This document shows positions 1 through 5,030 of a stretch of 5,077 nucleotides of DNA, piece by piece. The notes under the pieces were generated by a model. That model saw only the letters and a list, made by a program, of their open reading frames with translations, had not been told where the DNA came from and ran no database searches. The translations under genes and the position numbers were made by a program. The stretch comes from an uncultured Chitinophagaceae bacterium (GTDB lineage: Bacteria; Bacteroidota; Bacteroidia; Chitinophagales; Chitinophagaceae). The stretch spans positions 1-5,077 of the forward strand of contig CAILAF010000040.1 of NCBI GenBank assembly GCA_903832075.1. The letters are read 5' to 3'. Positions within the stretch are counted from its first letter, which is position 1. Each line of letters opens with the position of its first letter.

Positions 1-112
1 ACCTGTTATCGAACCACCTGCTGCACCAGTATCAAAGAATGTTCCCTTACCTGTTATCGAACCACCTGCTGCACCAGTATCAAAGAATGTTCCCTTACCT
101 GTTATCGAACCA
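1..112. repeat. 48-bp perfect tandem repeat, 2.3 copies in window
   Basis: Copies occupy 1-48 and 49-96 and are identical base for base; a third copy matches over 97-112 and then diverges. The array may continue to the left of the window. The period is a multiple of three, so copy-number change keeps both the + and the - strand reading frames open. Perfect identity points to recent expansion or ongoing homogenisation by slippage or recombination. Confidence 0.95.
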
Positions 113-184
113 ACAGTTAAACTAATAGCTAGGCATTGCCTTGGCTGTGGCAGGGACATAACAAACCAACCCCATAATACTTAG
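2..184 (+). CDS. 3' end of a repeat-containing protein with a C-terminal half zinc ribbon (partial)
   Basis: This frame is open from the left edge to a TAG at 182-184 and gives the last 60 residues of a protein whose start lies outside the window. Two identical 16-residue units (PVIEPPAAPVSKNVPL) and the start of a third (PVIEP) are followed by a Cys-x2-Cys-Gly segment, RHCLGCGRDITNQPHNT, then the stop. Cys-x2-Cys-Gly-(K/R)-D-I followed about 10 residues later by (K)-F-C is a small zinc-ribbon-like tail that I recall from Bacteroidota hypothetical and mobile-element proteins; here only the first half precedes the stop. The proline/valine-rich repeat is probably an extended linker. I do not recognise the whole protein. 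The opposite strand is also open here (start ATG near 157, Gly/Thr-rich repeat), so the strand is not beyond doubt. The zinc-ribbon half is the main reason for choosing +. Confidence 0.5.
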   Translation, partial: PVIEPPAAPVSKNVPLPVIEPPAAPVSKNVPLPVIEPTVKLIARHCLGCGRDITNQPHNT

Positions 185-397
185 TTTTGTAATAAACGAC
201 CATAACTTTTTTAATTCGGGAATAAGGAGATTGCAATATTGGACGTGTAGTCCTTTAAGTACCTTAAGCCTGTCTGTTTTTACTTTTTTTGTTTCTTATA
301 CGGCTTATTGTTTATACACAAGTTGCATATCGGGTATAATTTAATGTAAAATTGAAATTGTGTTGGCCAAGCATTTTTAGTCAGCACGTTATTGCAA
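185..397. other. Intergenic spacer between two converging genes, no supported gene
   Basis: This AT-rich stretch separates the repeat-containing gene (+) from the membrane-protein gene (-). Both end towards it, so it should carry terminators, but I see only weak candidates. A 5-bp hairpin (TTAAG-TAC-CTTAA, around 257-270) is followed by T-rich DNA, which is too weak to call. The first codons after the TAG (FCNKRP, then TAA at 203-205) look like the missing end of the upstream zinc ribbon. The self-complementary octamer ATTGCAAT occurs twice, near 231 and near 391. No ORF of convincing length is present. Confidence 0.6.
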
Positions 398-1630
398 TCA
401 AATAAAATATATTGCGCTTTGTTTTGCGCCGCTTATTTTTCTCCAATTCAACACAAGCAAGCCGCCAAAAATGGCACAAGCTAGCGCCAGCAATAATTCA
501 TTGGTATAGGGTATGGAAATATAATACATTGCCGCCACGCCCTGCACCAATAAAACCAGTTCGTTGCAAATAATACCTGTAATAAACAATACCGTACCGC
601 GCCTGTTTTTGGCAGTCGCATTTAAAACATCTTGAGAAAAGGCATAGCCTAAAATAAACAAACTAGTAAAACCCAACAATACCAAGTGCAGGTAACCAAT
701 AATGATTGGCCTGAAACCAAATGCCAACGTACCCAGTTTTGGTATAGTTGAACCTAATTGGAGCAATACCTTTACAGAAAAAGCAATAATGGATAACAAA
801 ATAACCATACTGCCCATACCGCCCCAGTGTCTTTTCAGCAAACCCCATTTTTTTTTCACCATTGCCGCCATCCAAACCCAACCAACAATCTGCAGCACGG
901 CTGCGGCAACCACCACCCAATACACATAATTTGGCATTGGCATCCACAATGCCGAAAGGAAGTAAGCGGGGCCGCAAGCAAATACAAACAACCTATAAAT
1001 GTATTTCAAATCCCTGGAAAGCACTTTTACCGCCAACAAAGATTCTGAAACCAAACCTAGTATCACAAACGAAAACCAACCGTTGTATTGAAAATGGAGG
1101 AAGAAATAAACACTGGCCAAATACCAATTTTGGTGTACCGTTTTTGTTGCCATCATGAAAGCAAGGGCGAACGCACCTAGCGACGACAAACCATTAAAGA
1201 AAACCGCAGCTTTGAACCATGCAAAAGCAGGCTTTTTCACTTGGCATTTATTTATGTCAATCCACAAAAACACGGCAAAAACATACGAAACAAAAATAGC
1301 CAATGTGGAAAAAAGAATAGATATAAAACCATACCCCTGTATTGGGAAGCTTACCAACATACCATAGGCACAAACAAGGTTGGCTATCAACAACCACCGG
1401 TACCGCCTATACAAATCAATACCCCTGTATGCTGAAACCCTTGAAATGAGTATTGCCATTAATGCCTGTGTAACCCATCCCGAAAACGCAAAATGGGAAT
1501 GCCCATGCAACAGCTTTTTTTGGTCTATAAAAGGCAAAGAAAAAGCTATTTTGTAGCGTAACACTACACCTATGGCTGAAACAAGCAATAAATTAAAGAA
1601 AGCAATCTGTAACCATTTTTTCAAAACCAT
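398..1630 (-). CDS. 12-helix integral membrane protein, heme-copper oxidase subunit I / NnrS-like
   Basis: This 410-residue inner-membrane protein has about twelve hydrophobic segments, roughly at residues 8-26, 45-65, 78-98, 102-124, 138-160, 170-198, 211-229, 234-257, 273-293, 307-330, 345-368 and 376-396. Helix 2 begins with LLHGHSHFAFSGW (His42, His44, His46), which resembles the helix-II heme-ligand region of heme-copper oxidase subunit I and the histidine-rich helices of NnrS. Further intramembrane histidines are His179 (FLHFQYNGWF) and His315 (GYLHLVLLGF). The His-His pair expected for the copper-B site in helix VII is absent, so a normal oxidase or NO reductase is unlikely. It starts 31 bp after the Crp/Fnr regulator gene and is probably cotranscribed with it. 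A role in heme-linked respiration or nitric-oxide stress is inferred from the fold and the partner. It ends with TGA. The membrane topology is secure; the biochemical role is not. Confidence 0.75.
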   Translation of the reverse strand: MVLKKWLQIAFFNLLLVSAIGVVLRYKIAFSLPFIDQKKLLHGHSHFAFSGWVTQALMAILISRVSAYRGIDLYRRYRWLLIANLVCAYGMLVSFPIQGYGFISILFSTLAIFVSYVFAVFLWIDINKCQVKKPAFAWFKAAVFFNGLSSLGAFALAFMMATKTVHQNWYLASVYFFLHFQYNGWFSFVILGLVSESLLAVKVLSRDLKYIYRLFVFACGPAYFLSALWMPMPNYVYWVVVAAAVLQIVGWVWMAAMVKKKWGLLKRHWGGMGSMVILLSIIAFSVKVLLQLGSTIPKLGTLAFGFRPIIIGYLHLVLLGFTSLFILGYAFSQDVLNATAKNRRGTVLFITGIICNELVLLVQGVAAMYYISIPYTNELLLALACAIFGGLLVLNWRKISGAKQSAIYFI

Positions 1631-1661
1631 TTGGTTGGTGTATTGGTTGGTTGCAAAGCTC

Positions 1662-2297
1662 CTAAAGCTTGCAAACAGGCGGTATGACCCCAGTCATATT
1701 GCCACAATAAACCTTTCCCTTCAAAATAGTTATTTCCCCCCGCAGGTGCATTTCCCTCATAGACCTTATTACAGTCTCCACCCTTAGGCATGTCATATTT
1801 GCAATTTGTTGGCGGGTGAGTTTTACTTTACCGCATTCAGGGCAAATGTTGTGGTTCGATTTTTTCAGGTACCCGATCAGGGCTGTGATGCGCTCCTCAG
1901 GTTCGTTGCAAAGCAGTTCCTTCAGCATAAAAAACTTGAAGCGCAGCCGCTCTGCCATTAATTTTGAAAATGCCAAATGGATTTCCGGGTGTTCAGCAAT
2001 TAGTTGGTGGAAGGTAGCTTGGTGCAGTTTTATTACTACACTCACTTCATCGGCAATTGCACTGGCGGCATAAGGGCCGTCGTCAAACAAGGGTAGCTCA
2101 CCAAAGCACTCACCGGGTTCTACCATTGTGTGCAGGTATTCCTTCCCTTCGTCGTTTATATTGCTCCACCTTATTTTCCCGCTCACCAATTGGTAATAAA
2201 AATTGCACCTGCTACCCTCCATAAAAAGGATGTCACCCTGTGCCAATTTTTTATATACGGCACCCATAGAAAGAAGAACATTTACATCAATCATCAT
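1662..2297 (-). CDS. Crp/Fnr-family transcriptional regulator with CPxC motif
   Basis: From the ATG at 2297 the protein has 211 residues. A cyclic-nucleotide-binding-type beta-roll covers about residues 14-105 (FGEL at 65-68), a dimer helix about 106-132, and a winged helix-turn-helix about 132-198, with recognition region LTRQQIANMTCLRVETVIRS at 160-179. The phosphate-cassette Arg-Ser of cAMP-binding Crp is replaced by PYAASA (75-80), so cAMP is probably not the ligand. Cys152 and Cys155 form a CPEC motif just before the helix-turn-helix, and Cys170 sits where relatives usually have Gly. The frame extends to an ATG at 2360 (232 residues). I prefer the shorter form because, as I recall them, relatives begin near 'MIDVNVLL', and because an exact -7 element (2324-2331) lies inside the extension. 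The gene is first in an operon with the membrane protein and ends with TAG. A redox, NO or heme sensor is plausible. Confidence 0.88.
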   Translation of the reverse strand: MMIDVNVLLSMGAVYKKLAQGDILFMEGSRCNFYYQLVSGKIRWSNINDEGKEYLHTMVEPGECFGELPLFDDGPYAASAIADEVSVVIKLHQATFHQLIAEHPEIHLAFSKLMAERLRFKFFMLKELLCNEPEERITALIGYLKKSNHNICPECGKVKLTRQQIANMTCLRVETVIRSMREMHLRGEITILKGKVYCGNMTGVIPPVCKL

Positions 2298-2323
2298 ATC
2301 AATCAGCTTGTGGGAAATTTCCG

Positions 2324-2331
2324 CAAACCTA
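2324..2331 (-). promoter_or_regulatory. Candidate Bacteroidota -7 element for the regulator operon
   Basis: On the minus strand this reads TAGGTTTG, an exact match to the Bacteroidota -7 consensus TAnnTTTG. Transcription would begin near 2320, leaving a leader of about 23-26 nt before the ATGs at 2297 and 2294. No TTTG -33 element is seen, which would fit an activator-dependent promoter. If used, it excludes the longer start at 2360. Confidence 0.4.
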
Positions 2332-2374
2332 ATTAAAGGTAAGATATAATTGATTGGCATTGTCCATTTGGAAG

Positions 2375-2390
2375 TATGATTAATATCATA
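2375..2390. promoter_or_regulatory. Fnr/Crp-type operator palindrome TATGAT-N4-ATCATA
   Basis: Two perfect 6-bp half-sites face each other across a 4-bp spacer (TAAT). The Fnr consensus is TTGAT-N4-ATCAA; here each half differs at its outermost base (ATGAT/ATCAT). The site lies in the divergent region directly upstream of the Crp/Fnr-family gene, the expected place for an autoregulatory site. Its centre (2382.5) is about 62 bp from the inferred minus-strand start and about 39 bp from the inferred plus-strand start. Confidence 0.55.
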
Positions 2391-2410
2391 TTTTTAGCTA
2401 TTCCATAACA

Positions 2411-2418
2411 TAACTTTG
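2411..2418 (+). promoter_or_regulatory. Candidate -7 element for the receiver-AraC gene
   Basis: TAACTTTG exactly matches the Bacteroidota -7 consensus TAnnTTTG. Transcription would start near 2421-2422, giving a leader of about 80 nt to the ATG at 2503. The -33 position has no TTTG and is instead covered by the palindrome at 2375-2390, as in a class II activated promoter. Confidence 0.45.
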
Positions 2419-2423
2419 TAGCA

Positions 2424-2451
2424 TACTTAATAAAGAAAAACATTTTAAGTA
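2424..2451. promoter_or_regulatory. Inverted repeat TACTTAA-N14-TTAAGTA in the leader
   Basis: Perfect 7-bp arms with a 14-bp spacer lie immediately after the inferred start site of the receiver-AraC gene. They could be an operator for the regulator itself or a weak leader hairpin. AT-rich DNA yields such repeats by chance fairly often. Confidence 0.25.
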
Positions 2452-2502
2452 CTAAAAATCCTATTCTATTATTAGCGATAAATAACCAAAACTGCTGTGA
2501 TT

Positions 2503-3420
2503 ATGAGTAGTCAAACTGAAATAAATCTTTTGAAATCATCTGCACAAAATAGAATTTCCAATGCCGACTTAAATCACACTTCCAATTTAAAAGTAATGGA
2601 AGAGGAAAACAATCAGGTTTTAGATAACACTTCAGCCATAAGTTTAGAAGATCCACAATCTAATATAAATGAAACCAAAAGAAAAATTTTAATCGTTGAA
2701 GACTCGAATAAACTAAGAACTATTTTATTAAAAATACTTTCTACAAAATATGAAGTATTCGGTTTAGGTAATGCAGAAGAAGCTTTGGAAAAATGTAGTA
2801 AGATAAATCCGGATATTATTCTTCTTGATATCATGTTGCCTGGAAGCATTGATGGCCTTTCTTTTTTACGTATCATAAAAAAGGATTCGCAATGCAATCA
2901 CATTCCTGTTATATTAATGTCACTCTTATCAAGTAATGAAATTATTCTTGATGGACTACAATTGGGTGCGAATGATTATATCATAAAACCATTTGACGTA
3001 AGGCAACTTGATTTGAAAATAAAAAACTATTTGAATTTAAATAAAAAGTTGCAGGATAAAATATTACTTGAACAAAATATTCATTTTGAGGTTAAAAACG
3101 AAGCGCAAGATATTTTAAAGAAATTCGACATGCTACTTGAAGATACAATCATGAAAGATGCACATATGCCGATAGAAAAATATGCGCATGAATTAAATAT
3201 GAGTTTAAGTACATTGGAAAGAATAATAAAGAAAAATTTTAAAATAAGTCCGGCTAAATATATACTACAACGTAAATTAGAAAAAGCTGATATCCTGATT
3301 CATTCTAATCATGGTATTCCAATGAAAGAAATTGCACTTACTTTAGGATTTAGCTCCTTATCTTATTTTTGCCGCTGCTACAAAATGCATTATGGCAAAT
3401 CTCCTTCATCAAAAGTTTAA
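2503..3420 (+). CDS. Response regulator: receiver domain fused to AraC-type DNA-binding domain
   Basis: The protein has 305 residues from the ATG at 2503; an in-frame GTG at 2497 would add two. Residues 1-58 are Ser/Asn/Glu-rich, without hydrophobic segments, and probably disordered. A CheY-like receiver covers about 59-178, with the acidic pair Glu66-Asp67, phosphoacceptor Asp109 (LLDIMLPG), switch Ser140 and Lys162-Pro163. A linker, probably helical (about 179-217), leads to an AraC helix-turn-helix pair (about 220-303) ending in the usual pattern with FCRCYKMHYGKSP. It should be a cytoplasmic transcription factor switched by phosphorylation. It resembles the C-terminal half of Bacteroidota hybrid two-component proteins, but it has no sensor or kinase, and no kinase lies in the window. 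It is divergent from the Crp/Fnr operon and may share its operator. Codons are markedly more AT-rich than in that operon. Family assignment is sure; its targets are unknown. Confidence 0.93.
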   Translation: MSSQTEINLLKSSAQNRISNADLNHTSNLKVMEEENNQVLDNTSAISLEDPQSNINETKRKILIVEDSNKLRTILLKILSTKYEVFGLGNAEEALEKCSKINPDIILLDIMLPGSIDGLSFLRIIKKDSQCNHIPVILMSLLSSNEIILDGLQLGANDYIIKPFDVRQLDLKIKNYLNLNKKLQDKILLEQNIHFEVKNEAQDILKKFDMLLEDTIMKDAHMPIEKYAHELNMSLSTLERIIKKNFKISPAKYILQRKLEKADILIHSNHGIPMKEIALTLGFSSLSYFCRCYKMHYGKSPSSKV

Positions 3421-3440
3421 GAAATAGTTTCTTAAAACTT
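3413..3440. terminator. Long AT-rich hairpin overlapping the receiver-AraC stop codon
   Basis: AAGTTTAAGAAA, loop TAG, then TTTCTTAAAACTT forms a 12-bp stem with one bulged A. The left arm includes the last codons and the TAA of the receiver-AraC gene. No T-run follows directly, so alone it is a poor intrinsic terminator. It may protect the mRNA end or work with the next hairpin, and it could act for transcripts from either side. Confidence 0.4.
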
Positions 3441-3444
3441 AGAT

Positions 3445-3473
3445 GTAAGAATGCTTACTCTTATTTTATTTTT
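3445..3473 (+). terminator. Probable intrinsic terminator of the receiver-AraC gene
   Basis: GTAAG-AATG-CTTAC is a perfect 5-bp stem with a 4-base loop, followed by a T-rich tail (TCTTATTTTATTTTT, 3459-3473). It lies between two converging genes, 25 bp after one stop and about 20 bp before the end of the other, where a terminator is expected. The stem is short and only moderately stable. Confidence 0.45.
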
Positions 3474-3491
3474 AAAAGATAAACTGTAAAA

Positions 3492-4076
3492 TTAATTTTC
3501 ACAATCCACAAGTTCTTTTGGTACTAATTGCAATTTTTTGTGATTGGAATATCTAATATCAGCACCGATTTCAGCAAAGAAAGAAGTGGGATCAGCCGCA
3601 ATTTTAGAAAGGAAACTGTAAAAACAATCAGCAATGGGTTTGTCGGAACATCCTTCATGATCAGACAAATACACTTTACCTTCATAAAAAACAAAATATT
3701 TACTTGAATGTGGGATTCTGCCAAAGGCTATACCATATTTTTGAAAATCGTGTAACTCATTATCTTCATAATCAAAGAACCAATATTTCCATTCTTTATT
3801 TAATTTTTCTAAATCATGAATTATAAAAAATTCAAGACTAAAATCTTCTTTGTTGCAATACAACTTTAAGCCATTGTATTTTTGGTAAAAACTGATGAGC
3901 TGTTGATCGCTCTCTTTAATAAGCTCTTTTAAAACATCTATTTCATGCGTTGATACATGCGAATAATGTTTATTTTTTAACTTAATAACATAATCCAAAC
4001 TTTCATTTCTGTCTCCAAATCTGTAACAAGAAAACTGTAGATTGGGCTTATTGATGTGCATGATAAAATCTTGCAT
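3492..4076 (-). CDS. SMI1/KNR4 (SUKH) family protein
   Basis: This 194-residue soluble protein has no signal peptide or membrane segment. The SUKH pattern is visible in order: FYQKYNG at 63-69, a hydrophobic strand with an acidic stretch (80-110), YGIAFGRIP at 114-122, then YFVFYEGKVYLSDHEG at 127-142 and a final helix with FYSFLSKIAADPTSFF at 152-167. SUKH proteins are known mainly as immunity proteins against polymorphic or contact-dependent toxins, and some are regulatory scaffolds. No toxin gene lies next to it here, since its neighbours are regulators, so the immunity role is not shown by context. An alternative ATG at residue 6 (4061) is possible; no ribosome-binding site distinguishes them. 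It is convergent with the receiver-AraC gene and has a 297-bp spacer upstream. It ends with TAA. Confidence 0.7.
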   Translation of the reverse strand: MQDFIMHINKPNLQFSCYRFGDRNESLDYVIKLKNKHYSHVSTHEIDVLKELIKESDQQLISFYQKYNGLKLYCNKEDFSLEFFIIHDLEKLNKEWKYWFFDYEDNELHDFQKYGIAFGRIPHSSKYFVFYEGKVYLSDHEGCSDKPIADCFYSFLSKIAADPTSFFAEIGADIRYSNHKKLQLVPKELVDCEN

Positions 4077-4373
4077 AAAATAAAATATTTACGGGTACAT
4101 AATTTAGAAAATGTTATTCTACCTATTATATCAACGCTGTTTCGATAGCTTCTAATTCAAAAATGACGTCCAATCAAAGAAAGTAATAGATAGAATTAAT
4201 AGCAGCAAGTTTATTATTTATCATTGCTTGGCATATAAATTTCTCGTCAATCTATTATAATTTTTAAGCGACAACAGCAAATCTGTAGAATATATATTTA
4301 AAAAAAGAGTAGTTATTTTATTAAGAAGAAGTAGTAGAATTACTACAATCAATTAGTGAATCGCTACAATTAT
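4077..4373. other. AT-rich spacer, no supported gene
   Basis: This region lies between the stop of the NarL-type regulator and the start of the SUKH gene, both on the minus strand. It should hold the terminator of the former (see 4310-4346) and the promoter of the latter. I found no TAnnTTTG element for the minus strand. A minus-strand stretch around 4133-4177 reads LDVIFELEAIETALI between two stops, too short to call a gene or a relic. The size and the terminator suggest that the two genes are transcribed separately. Confidence 0.6.
4310..4346 (-). terminator. Probable terminator of the NarL-type response regulator gene
   Basis: Read on the minus strand, GTAGTA-ATTC-TACTAC forms a perfect 6-bp stem with a 4-base loop (4331-4346). 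It is followed by TTCTTCTTAATAA and, a little further on, by a T-run. It begins 27 bp after the TGA of the gene. The placement is right; the tail is interrupted, so strength is uncertain. Confidence 0.45.
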
Positions 4374-5009
4374 TTAAATCAGTTTGTATTGAATGGCGTA
4401 CTTAATTAAATCAGCATTTGAATGCAAATGCATTTTCTCTAATATCCTTGCTCTGTAGGTGCTAACTGTATTTACACTTAATGAAAGCGTATTTGCTACT
4501 TCCGAAATACCATTACCCGAAGAAATTAATTTAAACACTTCATATTCGCGGTTCGACAGATGTTGATGAGGTAGTTTATCTATATCATCACCGCCATAAG
4601 CTTCAGCTAAAATTTCTGCAATCTCTGGAGAAATATATTTTCGTCCTGTTAAAACATGCTCGATAGCTTTTATTAATTCTTCCGGTGCACTTTCTTTGGT
4701 GAGATATGCAGAAGCACCAGATTTGATTGTTCTTGCAGCATACTCTTGCGGAGAATGACCACTTAAAATTAATAATGGAGTTTTGGGTGCTAATTCTTTT
4801 ATTTCTTTTATAATATCTACGCCAGACCTTCCTGGCATGGATATATCAGATATAATAACTGTCCATTCTTCTTTTGCTACTTTTTTTAATAATTCAATCC
4901 CATCAGGCACTTCATCAATAAAAGCAAGAGGATAAGTATCTGCCAAAATCATTCTCAATCCCTTTCTCACAACACTATGATCGTCTGCAATTAAAATTTT
5001 CATATGCAT
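4374..5009 (-). CDS. NarL/FixJ-family response regulator (receiver + LuxR helix-turn-helix)
   Basis: The 211-residue protein has the standard length and order for the family. A receiver domain covers about 3-122 with the acidic pair Asp9-Asp10, phosphoacceptor Asp55 (ISDISMPG), switch Ser83 and Lys105. A LuxR-type helix-turn-helix covers about 148-209, starting LSNREYEVFKLISSGN, with recognition helix region SVNTVSTYRARILEKM. All residues needed for phosphorylation are present, so it is probably an active cytoplasmic transcription factor controlled by a histidine kinase encoded elsewhere, possibly just right of the window. A second ATG at residue 3 (5003) gives the more usual 'MKILIADDH' start and is an equal candidate. 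A near-consensus -7 element lies at 5023-5030. Base composition matches the AT-rich right half of the window. Confidence 0.95.
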   Translation of the reverse strand: MHMKILIADDHSVVRKGLRMILADTYPLAFIDEVPDGIELLKKVAKEEWTVIISDISMPGRSGVDIIKEIKELAPKTPLLILSGHSPQEYAARTIKSGASAYLTKESAPEELIKAIEHVLTGRKYISPEIAEILAEAYGGDDIDKLPHQHLSNREYEVFKLISSGNGISEVANTLSLSVNTVSTYRARILEKMHLHSNADLIKYAIQYKLI

Positions 5010-5022
5010 AATTTACAAAACA

Positions 5023-5030
5023 CAAAGGTG
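5023..5030 (-). promoter_or_regulatory. Candidate -7 element for the NarL-type regulator
   Basis: On the minus strand this reads CACCTTTG, one base away from the Bacteroidota consensus TAnnTTTG. The start would be near 5019-5020, giving a short leader of about 10-16 nt to the ATGs at 5009 and 5003. No -33 TTTG is evident in the remaining sequence. Confidence 0.3.

Noticed and set aside
1..112. CRISPR-like array
   Set aside because: The copies are directly contiguous with no spacers and the unit is codon-periodic (48 bp).
1..157. Minus-strand ORF starting MSLPQPRQ with a Gly/Thr-rich 16-residue repeat, running off the left edge
   Set aside because: It is open and has an ATG, but the + frame explains the non-repeat part better through its Cys-x2-Cys-Gly zinc-ribbon half. 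Kept as an alternative reading only.
250..300. Terminator after the repeat-containing gene
   Set aside because: The only hairpin is 5 bp with a 3-base loop and the T-rich DNA is not adjacent; too weak to call.
702..1435. Several + strand ORFs of 64-98 residues opposite the membrane-protein gene, plus a 104-residue minus-strand ORF in another frame at 663-977
   Set aside because: They overlap a 410-residue gene with clear membrane-helix periodicity, have odd compositions rich in Pro, Asn, Gln and Thr, and show no domain or start signal.
1572..2336. + strand ORFs opposite the Crp/Fnr gene
   Set aside because: Shadows of a well-recognised regulator; no recognisable motifs.
2613..2897. Minus-strand 94-residue ORF opposite the receiver domain
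   Set aside because: It lies wholly antisense to the conserved receiver domain and has no family features.
3524..3724. Minus-strand 66-residue ORF in another frame of the SUKH gene
   Set aside because: Frame-shifted shadow inside a gene that carries the SUKH motifs in the main frame.
4133..4177. Possible gene relic reading LDVIFELEAIETALI on the minus strand
   Set aside because: Only 15 codons between two stops, with no neighbouring fragments in other frames that I could join to it.
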